Shown: positions 18,301 to 27,677, counted from the stretch's first letter. The stretch: 64,000 bases of DNA from Pontibacter akesuensis (GCF_001611675.1 NZ_CP014766.1:3844001-3908000), one strand, 5' to 3'. Numbers and translations: made by a program. The notes: generated by a model from the letters alone, not told the origin.

Positions 18301-18707
18301 CAAATCGCGCCTCCAGCTGCTGTGCTTTATCCGGAGAAGGTAGAGTGTCAGTCGGTTCTAGCACCCGACGGTTGTGGTGCCGCTGTAGGTTTTCTGAAAG
18401 ACGCTGCGTTATACTTGAACCGCTTTGAATAGTATAGCAAGCAGTAGGACTATTTTTTTGAGCTTTAGCCTTATGGCAGAGATAGCTGTTAATTTTTACA
18501 TTTCCTTTTCGAGAGCAAATCAGTTCCATTCGCATTGCTGCTGCTACTATTCGCCCATTTAAAAAGTATACTGACCCAAATAGGGGGTTGTATTTTTGAT
18601 ATAGGATAACTCATAATCTGCTGGAATAGTATATAGGATTCATATATATAATTGGACTACGTGGTCTGCGGACCTAGAATCCTCTCCTAAACTATTTTAC
18701 AGAACCT
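18301..18707 (+). promoter_or_regulatory. 407-base intergenic leader with a candidate promoter
   Basis: Between the LysR gene and the type IX cargo gene I see one candidate Bacteroidota -7 box, TATTTTTG at 18591-18598, about 110 bases before the cargo start; the -33 box is not clear. The 3' part is AT-rich. No other element is supported. Confidence 0.35.
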
Positions 18708-21125
18708 ATGAAAAAATTTTACTTCTTCCCGTTTGTATTCAATAATCAATGTTTAAACCCTTATTGCCTATTGGGTTTATTCCTGTTTATGTTACTTTTC
18801 AGCTTTCAAGGCTATGCTCAGCAAACCCAAACCGCTTCTTGCCAGGTGATAGACTTTGAGGAGGAGAGACCCGGTTTCATCACCGCTACAGCTACTTCAA
18901 AAGGGACAGTTGCTATTCATGCACGAAAGCGAAATGTAGATGGCACCTATGCTCCGGAAAACCATGCCTCCGTCTTCAATACCCAGTCACCCACGGGCGA
19001 CGACGCGGATTTGTACACAGCTGACTGGGGAAATGCGCTGGTCATCAACCAGGATCTGAAAGACGAGCCTAACGATAACCCATGGGGCGGCGAAATAACC
19101 CTCGATTTTTCGGCTTTCGGGCCGGTAGTGGTTTATTCTATGAAAGCACTTGATTTTGATGTGTACGAAGACAACTCATGGGTTTACCTGTATGATGGCG
19201 AAGGAAAAGAACTGTGGAAAGCGCGGATTCATAACACGGGCAACAACGGAAAGCAGGAAGTATTCCTGAATAACACCCGTAATGTGATGAGGATGAAAGT
19301 TGTGTTCGACGGGCGTAATTCAGCAGGCATGCTGGCAGGCTCCGGGGCCATCGACAACATCAGGTTCTGTGTGGAGGATGAAAACTACATCGATGCAAAC
19401 GCAGGATCAGATATGTTCCTTTATTGCGCTTCTAATGGGGAAACAAAACTTTATGGTGCTTCCAATAGAGAAGGAGCTATCTTCAGTTGGTCAGGCCCGA
19501 ATGGCTTTACTTCCACCATTGCCACGCCTACAGTAACTGAAGCCGGAACGTATACTTTAACAGTAACTGATCCGGTATCGGGTGCAACAGCGTCTGACCA
19601 GACAGTTGTTAGCATCAGCGACAAGGCATTTATATCCCCTTCGGAACCGGTTCTAACCTGTAAAAGCAGCCAAACAGAACTTCGGACTGTTTCTGACATG
19701 GCTGCCAACTTCGAATGGACAGGACCTGACGGATTCAAACAGTTAGACGAAAATGCAAGGTACTCAGCTATCCATGTAAGTGTGCCGGGTACTTATGCAT
19801 TAACTGTCACCAGTCTTGAGACAGGGTGCCAGGCATTCGCTTCTACAGTGGTAAAAGCGAACTACACGACCTTGACAGCCGATGCAGGGATGGATCGGAA
19901 AGTTTCATGCGACAACAGTATCGTGACGCTAAAAGGAACGGCAAGCGGCGGTACCAAAGTGGAGTGGTGGTCAATGGCGGGTGGAAGACTACTTTCCAAT
20001 TCAGCGTCTGTCGATGTAAATGAGCCAGGAGCTTATGTGTTTAAAGTGACGGATGAGGCGACAGGTTGCGCGGCCACCGATACCGTAACCGTGAGCGGCA
20101 GCCGCGCCCCGGATTTCGAGTTTATGGTTGGACAGGATAACGGAAGCCGAAAGTGGATTACCTGTAATAACCCGGAAGTGCGCGTATACACAATGGACCC
20201 ACTGACAAGGGACCTGCTGGAAGGAGTTACCTATGCCTGGACGGGCCCTGAAGGGTTTACCTCTGACAAGGCTGTTATCTATGCTTCCGTAGTGGGGGAA
20301 TACAAAGTGACAGTAACGGATATCATGACCGGTTGCCAGGTGACGAAATCTGTCGCGATTGGAGATTTTTACATAGATGCCACCGTGAGCGCCGGACCGG
20401 ATCAGGTGCTGACATGCGAAAAAAGAACGGTGACCCTGGTAGGTTCGGTTGTTGGCACAGTTCCGTTTATCCATTGGTATACACTAGCGGGAGAGCACAT
20501 CAAGTATGGTCCTGAACTCGTAGTGGATCAGCCAGGGACATACGTAATGTGGGTTCCAGAAACTGAAACAGGCTGTGTTTTCAGAGACACGGTAGAAGTT
20601 ACCATGGACATGGCAGCACCGAACATCACGGCTCAGGGCGGTATGCTAAGCAGCGCTACAGGTACCGTGCAACTGATGGGGGCATCCACTACAGAAGGAG
20701 TAAACTACAGCTGGGCAGGATCGGATGGCTATACTTCCACAGAGCAGAACCCAATAGTGGATACAGCAGGCGATTACACTTTAACGGTAACTTCCATGAC
20801 AAATGGCTGTACTGCCAGCACCACCGTAACCGTAGAGGAGCAGGCGGTAGCCAGCACCGAGAGCATCAGCCAGGTGCAGTCTTACCCGAACCCGGTTCTG
20901 GACAAAGCCAGCATAGCGTTCAGGCTCAGTAATTCAGAAGCCTATGTGGTTAACCTCTACGACCTGAAGGGCAATCTGGTGCAACAACTAGGCGCAGGCA
21001 ACGCAAAAGCCGGTAAGCTGGTACGGGTAGAGTTTGATGGGCGTGGCCTGCACAATGGCGTGTATGTGGCGCGCATCCAAAGCCCATCTGGTGCTAAAAC
21101 CGTTAAACTGATTCTGAAGAAATAA
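18708..21125 (+). CDS. Large secreted type IX cargo protein with Ig/PKD-like repeats
   Basis: The 805-residue protein has a long signal peptide ending near FQGYAQQ (residue 39). An N-terminal beta domain (residues about 45-220, DFEEERPGF and NIRFCVED) is followed by repeats of about 80-90 residues with motifs such as SWSGPNGFTS, TEAGTYTLTVTDPVSG and TGC, resembling Ig-like/PKD repeats with paired cysteines. The C-terminal ~75 residues (QSYPNPVLDKASIAF to KTVKLILKK) are a type A type IX sorting domain, so the protein is secreted and attached at the outer surface. Function may be adhesion. Two terminators follow. Confidence 0.88.
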   Translation: MKKFYFFPFVFNNQCLNPYCLLGLFLFMLLFSFQGYAQQTQTASCQVIDFEEERPGFITATATSKGTVAIHARKRNVDGTYAPENHASVFNTQSPTGDDADLYTADWGNALVINQDLKDEPNDNPWGGEITLDFSAFGPVVVYSMKALDFDVYEDNSWVYLYDGEGKELWKARIHNTGNNGKQEVFLNNTRNVMRMKVVFDGRNSAGMLAGSGAIDNIRFCVEDENYIDANAGSDMFLYCASNGETKLYGASNREGAIFSWSGPNGFTSTIATPTVTEAGTYTLTVTDPVSGATASDQTVVSISDKAFISPSEPVLTCKSSQTELRTVSDMAANFEWTGPDGFKQLDENARYSAIHVSVPGTYALTVTSLETGCQAFASTVVKANYTTLTADAGMDRKVSCDNSIVTLKGTASGGTKVEWWSMAGGRLLSNSASVDVNEPGAYVFKVTDEATGCAATDTVTVSGSRAPDFEFMVGQDNGSRKWITCNNPEVRVYTMDPLTRDLLEGVTYAWTGPEGFTSDKAVIYASVVGEYKVTVTDIMTGCQVTKSVAIGDFYIDATVSAGPDQVLTCEKRTVTLVGSVVGTVPFIHWYTLAGEHIKYGPELVVDQPGTYVMWVPETETGCVFRDTVEVTMDMAAPNITAQGGMLSSATGTVQLMGASTTEGVNYSWAGSDGYTSTEQNPIVDTAGDYTLTVTSMTNGCTASTTVTVEEQAVASTESISQVQSYPNPVLDKASIAFRLSNSEAYVVNLYDLKGNLVQQLGAGNAKAGKLVRVEFDGRGLHNGVYVARIQSPSGAKTVKLILKK

Positions 21126-21144
21126 GCGTTAAGTATAAAATCAG

Positions 21145-21178
21145 AGGCGCTACCCGGTTAAAAAGCCTGGTAGCGCCT
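21145..21178 (+). terminator. Rho-independent terminator after the type IX cargo gene
   Basis: AGGCGCTACC and GGTAGCGCCT form a 10-bp perfect stem, followed by TTTTG. It begins about 20 bases after the stop codon. Confidence 0.85.
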
Positions 21179-21256
21179 TTTGTTTAGAAGCATACTTTTG
21201 CTGATCATGGAAAGCTATCACACGCTGTAGCTAACCATAGCTTATAGGACTTAAAG

Positions 21257-21291
21257 AAAAAGCCGCTCCACCTGAAAGGAGCGGCTTTTTT
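21257..21291. terminator. Second, bidirectional terminator hairpin
   Basis: AAAAAGCCGCTCC pairs with GGAGCGGCTTTTT around a short loop. A T run follows on both strands, so it can end the cargo transcript and the minus-strand radical SAM transcript, whose stop is at 21372. Confidence 0.82.
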
Positions 21292-21371
21292 GCTGTAGAC
21301 CTGTAGAAGTAAAAACTTTAAAATCTGAAGAATGAAGTACAGCTGCTCTTTTCGTTTTCCAGAAAACAGTA

Positions 21372-22457
21372 TCAGGTCCAGTACAAAACAGGGGCTGCAG
21401 GAAAACGGCGCTTCAACTCGGCGTAGAAAAAGCTGCGCAGCTGGTGCATGGTAGCCGGAGAGTAAACGTATTTCTTGCCGCCAAACTTGTTATACTTCAG
21501 CGAACGGTTCGCTTCATCAAAATCTATCTGGGTGTTTGGATACCACTCCTGCAGGATCGCCTTAGAGCCAGGCGTAAAGCGGTGGCTGATCAGCTCAAAT
21601 GTTATTTCACACGGGAAGTCAAGGGTCTGCTCAAGCCTGTCCAGCAATTGCGTATACTGCGCTTCCCAATCTGGAACGGGCATGATAGGGGCAATAACCA
21701 ATCCCACGTTGTATCCTCCTCCGCCGTCTGCTTTAGGCAACGCCAATTTGCGGATAGCTGCCAGTCGTGCTTCCATCGGAGCGGTGCCACCCTCAATACG
21801 CCTGGAGATAAACTCAGTGTTCAGGCTAATCCGAGGCTGGGTGTTGCCATGGTGCCGGAGGTCAAGCAGGCCATCCACCTGGTCGAACTTTGACACCCAA
21901 CGCAGGTGCATCCCTTCCTGTTCTCCAAAGAAGCGGATCGTCTCGGCCAGGCTGCCAGTCAGGTGCTCTATGCCCAAGGGGTCGGTATAACAGCTTGCTT
22001 CAAACGTGGTCAGTCCACCAGGTTTTTTATACTTCACCAGATTTTGAAGTATGGCAGGAAGGTTCGCAAAGGCACGGACAACAGGCGGGCCTTGCAAGCT
22101 TCCGGCCAGGTAGCAGTACTGGCAATGGGCAGGGCAGCCTTCAGCCAGGTGAAACTGCCAGTCAGCCGACGGGGGAATAGGCTGCAGCTTCAGGGCACCC
22201 GGTGGCGCTGTGACGATGGCCAGGGTACTTTTCGCTTTGCGGTATGTTTCCCGCTCGTCCTCTCCGCGCAAGCCCGTGATGCGGTTGCTCTTCTGTTCCT
22301 GCACCGGCAAGCCCAACGCCCGCACGCGCTCATACATCTGCTGGCCCCAGGGTTCCTCCAACGCAGCGGGCGTGAACAGGACCTGTTTAGGCATCCACAG
22401 TTTTGATTGAGGCTTAGTTGTGATCGTGCTCGACTCTTCTTTCAAGGCTATTTGCAT
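21372..22457 (-). CDS. Spore photoproduct lyase-like radical SAM enzyme
   Basis: A 361-residue radical SAM protein with the SPL cluster motif CPAHCQYCYL (Cys 108, 112, 115). FEASCYTDPLGIEHL keeps a cysteine (156) where Bacillus SplB has the hydrogen-donating Cys141, and ITFELISHRF near the end also matches SplB. SplB repairs the thymine dimer of UV-damaged spore DNA; this lineage does not form spores, so the natural substrate is open. The gene is divergent from a second family member, 204 bases apart. Confidence 0.88.
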   Translation of the reverse strand: MQIALKEESSTITTKPQSKLWMPKQVLFTPAALEEPWGQQMYERVRALGLPVQEQKSNRITGLRGEDERETYRKAKSTLAIVTAPPGALKLQPIPPSADWQFHLAEGCPAHCQYCYLAGSLQGPPVVRAFANLPAILQNLVKYKKPGGLTTFEASCYTDPLGIEHLTGSLAETIRFFGEQEGMHLRWVSKFDQVDGLLDLRHHGNTQPRISLNTEFISRRIEGGTAPMEARLAAIRKLALPKADGGGGYNVGLVIAPIMPVPDWEAQYTQLLDRLEQTLDFPCEITFELISHRFTPGSKAILQEWYPNTQIDFDEANRSLKYNKFGGKKYVYSPATMHQLRSFFYAELKRRFPAAPVLYWT

Positions 22458-22661
22458 GGGTTACGTGTGCTGTTTTTTAAATAAGGTTACTCACTTGCAC
22501 ACACTTGCTTTAAAGTACAGCAGGTGCTATAAAGTAAACACAATACCGGGCTTTAGAATTCAGAACGTAGCTTTTAATATAGTTAATAACGTATTGACTA
22601 TCAATGTTTTGGTTATTTGTTTGCATGAACCATGCAGGTGCTAAAACTGTTGTAAAAGGGT

Positions 22662-23693
22662 ATGCAACAATTCAATCCCTCCACCATCTTTTACACCCCG
22701 GATGCCTTAAATGAGCGCGGGAAAAATGTTTTACTGGCTTACCCTGCTGCGGACTACAAAGAGATCGTGCAGCACAACAGGCTTCCAGCGCTCGAAGGCA
22801 ATCACTTTCAGGTAAAATCAGATGTGCTGGTGCTCGGACGCTTGAAGACGCTGGTGTGCAGGGAGAGTGGCCGAAGCTCTGATTTTATAGCGCCTAGCCT
22901 TGCCAACGGCTGCATGGGGGCCTGCGCTTACTGCTATGTGGACCGGAACAAGGCAGTGAATCCCATTACCCTTTTCACTAACACAGAGGAAATACTGCTA
23001 GCCGTGGATAAGCATGTGCAAAAGCAGGCATGGCCAAAAGTGCCTAACCAGACGCATGCACAGTACTATACCTACGACATTGGCTGCAATTCTGACGTTT
23101 CGGTGGATGCTGCCCTTTCAGACGGTGTGCAGACGGCAGTTGATTTCTTCAGGGAGCATCCGAAGGCTTTTGCCACCTTCGCAACCAAATTCGTGAACCA
23201 GGAGATGCTTTCCTATGATCCGCAGGGTAAAACGCGTGTTCGCTTTAGTCTCTTACCACAGCAGGTAAGCAAGCTGGTGGACGTGCGCACAGACAGTTTA
23301 GCGAAGCGATTGGCGGCCATCAACGATTTTTATCACGCGGGCTATGAGGTACACGTTAATTTTTCACCAGTAATCGTGTATGAAGGCTGGCTGGAAGATT
23401 ACAGAGAATTATTTGAGCAGCTAAACCAGGCGGTGCACCCGAAGCTAAAAGAGCAGATGAGTTGTGAAGTGATCTTTCTGACGCACAACCAGTGGCAGCA
23501 TGAGTTAAACCTTTCTATCAACCCGAAAGCGGAGGAATTGATTTGGACGCCAGCCATTCAGGAGACAAAGCAAAGCCAGTTCGGCGGCATCAACGTAAGG
23601 TACCAGCATCAGCTAAAGGCGCAGTGGATTAGCCAGTTTAGAGCCCTACAGCAGGAAGTAGTGCCATGGTGCGCCATCCGCTACATTTTCTGA
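22662..23693 (+). CDS. Second spore photoproduct lyase-family radical SAM protein
   Basis: A 343-residue protein of a separate SPL subfamily. CMGACAYCYV gives the cluster cysteines 84, 88 and 91, and YDIGCNSDVSVD (Cys 142) aligns with the proton/hydrogen-donor region of SPL. The middle (FATKFVNQEML, RVRFSLLP) is usual for the family. It is divergent from the other SPL-like gene, so the pair likely shares a promoter region. Whether it acts on DNA is unknown. Confidence 0.85.
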   Translation: MQQFNPSTIFYTPDALNERGKNVLLAYPAADYKEIVQHNRLPALEGNHFQVKSDVLVLGRLKTLVCRESGRSSDFIAPSLANGCMGACAYCYVDRNKAVNPITLFTNTEEILLAVDKHVQKQAWPKVPNQTHAQYYTYDIGCNSDVSVDAALSDGVQTAVDFFREHPKAFATFATKFVNQEMLSYDPQGKTRVRFSLLPQQVSKLVDVRTDSLAKRLAAINDFYHAGYEVHVNFSPVIVYEGWLEDYRELFEQLNQAVHPKLKEQMSCEVIFLTHNQWQHELNLSINPKAEELIWTPAIQETKQSQFGGINVRYQHQLKAQWISQFRALQQEVVPWCAIRYIF

Positions 23694-23850
23694 AGCAAAG
23701 GGTAAGCAGTAGCGCACGAAGCGTTTAACTGCAGGAAATGTGTCGCAAAGAAGCCCCAGGGATGGAATATAGAACCTTATCCCCGAACATCTGGCTGTTC
23801 CAGAAGAATACAGTTTATAGTGAAGAAAAATTAATTTGATAAAGCCATCC

Positions 23851-24231
23851 TTAGCTGTGCTCGTCCATGTAGGGCTGCCAGTTAACAATCAATACCTTTT
23901 CTTCAGGCAAAAGCAGGTAACCATAGTCATAGCACAGGTGGTACGTATTTCCTTTCCGGGTGCGGTAAACCTGAGTGAGGTAGCGAAAGTCGAAGCCTGC
24001 CAACTCCAGGTACTGGCGGGGAAGGGTGGTCTTGCCCTGCGGGCTGAGCCGCTTTAAAATGCTGCGGTTTCTGCGCAGCGCTGTATTGATTTGGAGAATC
24101 CTGCGTTCGTGCTGGTTCCGCTGCTTGATCACGTTGTTTGCAAGGTGGCGGCAGGGATCGGAGCAGTAGCGCTTGTCGCTTCTGCCCACGATGGCGGTAC
24201 CGCACTGGATGCATGTTCTGGAATGGCTCAT
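23851..24231 (-). CDS. Small zinc-ribbon protein, conserved in Bacteroidota
   Basis: A 126-residue protein that opens with a treble-clef-like zinc ribbon, CIQCGTAIVGRSDKRYCSDPCR (two C-x2/3-C pairs, shown partly), then a basic helical part (RRILQINTALRRNRSIL) and a YGYLLLPEEKV ending. I recall similar proteins in many Bacteroidota but no function. It is divergent from the recombinase gene, separated by the palindromic site at 24259-24288. Confidence 0.72.
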   Translation of the reverse strand: MSHSRTCIQCGTAIVGRSDKRYCSDPCRHLANNVIKQRNQHERRILQINTALRRNRSILKRLSPQGKTTLPRQYLELAGFDFRYLTQVYRTRKGNTYHLCYDYGYLLLPEEKVLIVNWQPYMDEHS

Positions 24232-24258
24232 AACTTACCCGCGTTTTTACCCGCTTAT

Positions 24259-24288
24259 AGCCGTGTATACTCGCGTATTAACACGGCT
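24259..24288. other. Xer-like palindromic recombination site next to the recombinase
   Basis: AGCCGTGTATA, a 6-base spacer CTCGCG, and TATTAACACGGCT form two inverted arms, the layout of a tyrosine recombinase core site. Related sequence (AGCCGTGTATAC plus CGC) is found reversed at 47507-47544, just outside the second cassette array. It could also be the operator of the divergent genes. Assignment is inference. Confidence 0.55.
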
Positions 24289-24336
24289 ACGATTTTGAAA
24301 GGTTTTACCTTAGGCGCAGTAACTACCCCATTAGCC

Positions 24337-25794
24337 ATGACTTACCCTTCTCAATTGCCTGTCCTGTACCTCAATTTGCTCGAGCATGCAGGCAAGGCCT
24401 TTATCCGCGTCTGGCACAAGCCCAGCCCTTTTATCTCCAGGAGCCTGAAAGAAGCCAGCTGGATCCGCTACAGCAAGACCTACAGGTGCTTTGTCATGCA
24501 CCACACCGCTCAGGCTATCGAGATGACGCACCAGCACTTCCAGGGGCTGGCCAGAGTGGACACACGCTACCTGTACAGGCCCAGGCGCCTGCGGCCTGCA
24601 GAGGGGGCCGTGATTCTGCAGCATGTGATCGCCACTATTGCAGAACCAATGGAGAAAGTGCCTGTAAGGCCCGTGGTGCGGCTGCAACCTTTGGAATTCC
24701 AGGGCAAGCTGTATGTGCAGCTAAGCTACCAGTACCACAAGGACATCTATACCTGTTTGAAGCAAAGCAGGGTAGCTAACTGGCTTTCCCAGATGCAGTG
24801 CTTTGTGGTTACTGCAGACAGTAACAGCCTGCACGCGCTCTTAATGGAACTGGAACCCGTAGCCCAGTTGTGGCTGGCACAGACGATGCGGATAAAGGAT
24901 ATAGCTTTGCAGGCCAGGCTCTGGGAGCAAAACTACCGGAAAGGGGGCGGGTATGTGCCTTGCCCGATACCCTTTCTGGAAAAGCTGTTTCTTCTGAATT
25001 ACAGCCTCAGCACCATCCGCACCTACCACAGCCTTTTGCTGCGCTTTCTGAATGCTTACAAGGATAAGGGGCTGGAGCACATTAATATTTTCTCGGAAGA
25101 GGAGATCAACCATTACCATCGCAGCATGGTGCAGGCGGGTACTTATTCTGTCTCGTTTGTGAACCAGAGCATAAACGCGATCAAATTCTATTACCAGCGC
25201 GTATTGATGCGCCATGAGGTGCAGCTAAACCAGGTGGAGCGCCCTGAGAAGCCGGAACGCTTGCCGCAGGTGCTAAGTAAGCAGGACGTGTTGAAAATAC
25301 TCTCCGTGACTGAGAACCTGAAGCACCGCTGCATGCTGCAGCTGCTGTATGCCGGCGGCCTAAGGATCGGGGAGGTGATCAACCTGAGGCTAACGGACGT
25401 GCAATCAGAGCGGAACCTGCTCCTCATCCGCGGGGGCAAGGGCAAGAAGGACCGCACCACCTTGCTTGCCCAGAAGCTACTGGAAAGTCTTCGTGTCTAT
25501 TACAGGGCTTATAAACCCAAAGTATGGCTCTTCGAGGGGCAGACGGGCGGCCAGTACACGGTGGAGAGCATCCGCAATGTGTTCAGGGCAAGTAAGGAGA
25601 AGGCCGGGATCAAAGCACCGGCAACGCCGCACACGCTTCGCCATTCGTTTGCCACCCACCTGCTGGAGCAGGGAACAGATTTGCGCTACATCCAGGTGCT
25701 GCTGGGGCACCGGAGCAGCAAAACAACCGAGATCTACACCCACATCACCACCCATGCCTTGGATAAAATCGTCAGCCCGTTGGATAACCTCTAG
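24337..25794 (+). CDS. Tyrosine recombinase, XerC/D-like with a Bacteroidota N-terminal extension
   Basis: A 485-residue recombinase with the catalytic set R343, K368, H432, R435, H458 and Y467 (HTLRHSFATHLL, LGHRSSKTTEIYTH). The N-terminal ~150 residues are an extra domain, followed by a SAM-like core-binding domain (about 220-310). Between WLFEGQTGGQ and the HTLRH motif there is no IntI-type insertion, so it is not a canonical integron integrase. I start it at 24337 because the upstream frame is antisense to the zinc-ribbon gene. It reads into the cassette array and is the only local candidate for moving it. Confidence 0.85.
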   Translation: MTYPSQLPVLYLNLLEHAGKAFIRVWHKPSPFISRSLKEASWIRYSKTYRCFVMHHTAQAIEMTHQHFQGLARVDTRYLYRPRRLRPAEGAVILQHVIATIAEPMEKVPVRPVVRLQPLEFQGKLYVQLSYQYHKDIYTCLKQSRVANWLSQMQCFVVTADSNSLHALLMELEPVAQLWLAQTMRIKDIALQARLWEQNYRKGGGYVPCPIPFLEKLFLLNYSLSTIRTYHSLLLRFLNAYKDKGLEHINIFSEEEINHYHRSMVQAGTYSVSFVNQSINAIKFYYQRVLMRHEVQLNQVERPEKPERLPQVLSKQDVLKILSVTENLKHRCMLQLLYAGGLRIGEVINLRLTDVQSERNLLLIRGGKGKKDRTTLLAQKLLESLRVYYRAYKPKVWLFEGQTGGQYTVESIRNVFRASKEKAGIKAPATPHTLRHSFATHLLEQGTDLRYIQVLLGHRSSKTTEIYTHITTHALDKIVSPLDNL

Positions 25795-26034
25795 CAATCC
25801 GCTACATTAGCTTAAACATATACATCAATGCATACACCAGTCGCCTATACCGGATTCAGCCAGCAAAAAAGCGCCAAAGCAGTATGCAGAAGCTACGTAC
25901 ATAGTGCAGATAAGCGTATGTTATCGTATGTCCAGTAGTTGGGCAACACATTAAGTACAGAAAATAAATAGATGCGTAACCATTCTGCAACGTTCAGAAG
26001 TCATAGAAGGTGCTGTTAATGAGCATTTAAGTTA
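25795..26034 (+). other. Leader between recombinase and first cassette; candidate attI-like site
   Basis: This 240-base stretch contains no gene. GTTCAGA at 25992-25998 is preceded by CTGCAAC and flanked by TTCTG/CAGAA, and would be the insertion point if the first cassette begins here as in integrons. It has no long palindrome, as expected for an attI. No clear promoter box is visible, so what drives the cassettes is unknown. Confidence 0.35.
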
Positions 26035-27006
26035 ATGAGGAAAGAAAGGAGCTACAGAAGATACATTCCTATAATATTTATTGCAGCAGGGGGCGTCTTC
26101 TTGCTTAGTAAGATATATGAGAAGGACAAAAGGGTTGAATACTACTCGTCAGGAAGTATAAAACAGGAGTACTATGTCAATAGTAAGGAGGAGGCAGATG
26201 GTAGGCTGACAGAGTACTTCGAAGATGGGAGCATTTCATCCCTTGTTGATTTCAAGGATGGAAAGCAACACGGATGGTCACAGTTCTTCCGCAAGAATGG
26301 ATCAATGCGCAAGAAAACCTATTTCGAAAATGGAGTCCAGCAGGACACGCTTCTGACTTTCTATAGTGACGGTGACGTGGAATCAGCTTTCTCCATCAAA
26401 GATGGGAGCAAGCACGGCAGCTATGCCTATTACTTCGGGAACGGGAAGAAAAAAGAAGAGGGTTCTTACTTAAATGACCAGTTGGAGGGAGAGGTTATCT
26501 CCTACAGCAACAGGGGGCAAGTAGCGGCAAGGGGATTCTATGACTCAGGCGCTCGATACGCATTGATAAGGTACACCAACGGACAGCAAGAGTATATCAG
26601 TTTCCCAGCAGGCTTCGAAATAACCATTCCTTTAAGCTTTAAGCTTGACTCAATTAGCTCTAGTACCTTTGCTTCATTCAAGAACAAGAAGGAAGGTATA
26701 AGTTTGATGGTAGGGGCAAATGTAAGTTCGCAGCCGCTGCATGATGAAGTGAAAAAGCAGGTAAAAGAGTCAACAGCAGCAAACAATCTAAAAGAAGTTA
26801 CCACGGAAGAAATGGTGATCGATGGCGTGAAGGCACAGTCTGTTGTGCTGTTAGACAATGCTTCAAATGAGTACCTGAACCTGTTCTTTTTTAAAGTAAA
26901 TGACGCTTTAATCAACGTCTACTTCTTTGTGCCAGCCTCTAAAATGGCAGAGCATAAAAGTAGCATACAGGAGATCATAAATAGTATTTCAGTAGAGGCA
27001 ACATAA
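26035..27006 (+). CDS. Cassette gene 1: membrane-anchored MORN-repeat protein
   Basis: A 323-residue protein with one N-terminal helix (YIPIIFIAAGGVFLLSKIY) and five or six MORN-variant repeats (residues about 35-170, such as EYFEDGSISSLVDFKDGKQHG and YYFGNGKKKEEGSYLNDQLEGE, abbreviated). This is the YwqK-like repeat type. A C-terminal domain (about 200-323) resembles PsbP/DUF1795-type secreted folds. Function unknown. The first cassette gene, followed by the site at 27043. Confidence 0.75.
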   Translation: MRKERSYRRYIPIIFIAAGGVFLLSKIYEKDKRVEYYSSGSIKQEYYVNSKEEADGRLTEYFEDGSISSLVDFKDGKQHGWSQFFRKNGSMRKKTYFENGVQQDTLLTFYSDGDVESAFSIKDGSKHGSYAYYFGNGKKKEEGSYLNDQLEGEVISYSNRGQVAARGFYDSGARYALIRYTNGQQEYISFPAGFEITIPLSFKLDSISSSTFASFKNKKEGISLMVGANVSSQPLHDEVKKQVKESTAANNLKEVTTEEMVIDGVKAQSVVLLDNASNEYLNLFFFKVNDALINVYFFVPASKMAEHKSSIQEIINSISVEAT

Positions 27007-27042
27007 TAGCGCATTCTAACTTAAGAACTTAAAAAATGCAAT

Positions 27043-27109
27043 GCCCAACCACGTGTATACTTCATGCTTCGGCTACGCCTTGCACATCGTCTACACCAGT
27101 ACGTTATGT
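27043..27109 (+). repeat. attC-like site 1
   Basis: Boxes GCCCAAC and GTTATGT bound arms containing GTGTATAC and GTCTACAC, which pair with one mismatch. The centre has GCTTCGGCTACGCCTTGC, the short stem seen at many sites. Confidence 0.7.
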
Positions 27110-27132
27110 AGCACTTCAATCATAAAAGATTA

Positions 27133-27666
27133 ATGAAAGTAGCATATCTTATTCTAATCATTATTGCTATTTGTGGCTGCAAAACAATAGAAGGAAGTGG
27201 AGTAGTTGGAAAGGAAAGAACTTATGCTAATCAAGGCGAATTTGAGAGTCACTTAGCTGAGCAATATTTCAGTCAGGACTATGAGACTACGAAGTACCAG
27301 AAGTTCAAGGGAAACATTCTAAAAGATTCTCTTAGCGAATACAACATCGTCTACTTCGATAGTTTAAGAGTCATATTAGATATTGAAGACACAGTATACC
27401 GACGTGTTTTTACAGAAGGTATACTAAGTCCTAAAAATTTATATTACAGTCAATCAATGCAAATATGTTGCTATAAACTGATTAATCTAAATGAGAATGG
27501 CACCCGCAGACGGTTTAGATTTTGGGTATTTGAAGAAGGAATGGGTAACCCGTTGGAATATTATATCGAGCTTACAAACAGTGAAGCAACAGGTCAAATT
27601 CCTTTGTCGGAGTTTTTGAACAAAGCAGAAGTAACTCACATATCGGAACCAAGAGTAATTATATAA
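27133..27666 (+). CDS. Cassette gene 2: predicted lipoprotein
   Basis: The 177-residue product has a lipoprotein signal peptide (AYLILIIIAICGCKT, lipidated Cys 16). The mature part is rich in aromatic and charged residues and I recognise no domain. It lies between attC-like sites at 27043 and 27678; the distance to the previous 3' box is 23 bases. Low GC against the chromosome backbone. Confidence 0.7.
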   Translation: MKVAYLILIIIAICGCKTIEGSGVVGKERTYANQGEFESHLAEQYFSQDYETTKYQKFKGNILKDSLSEYNIVYFDSLRVILDIEDTVYRRVFTEGILSPKNLYYSQSMQICCYKLINLNENGTRRRFRFWVFEEGMGNPLEYYIELTNSEATGQIPLSEFLNKAEVTHISEPRVII

Positions 27667-27677
27667 AGAAAAGCACT

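Noticed and set aside
24091-24336. Longer start for the recombinase
   Set aside because: This segment is antisense to the zinc-ribbon gene and crosses the palindromic site; no recombinase feature lies there.
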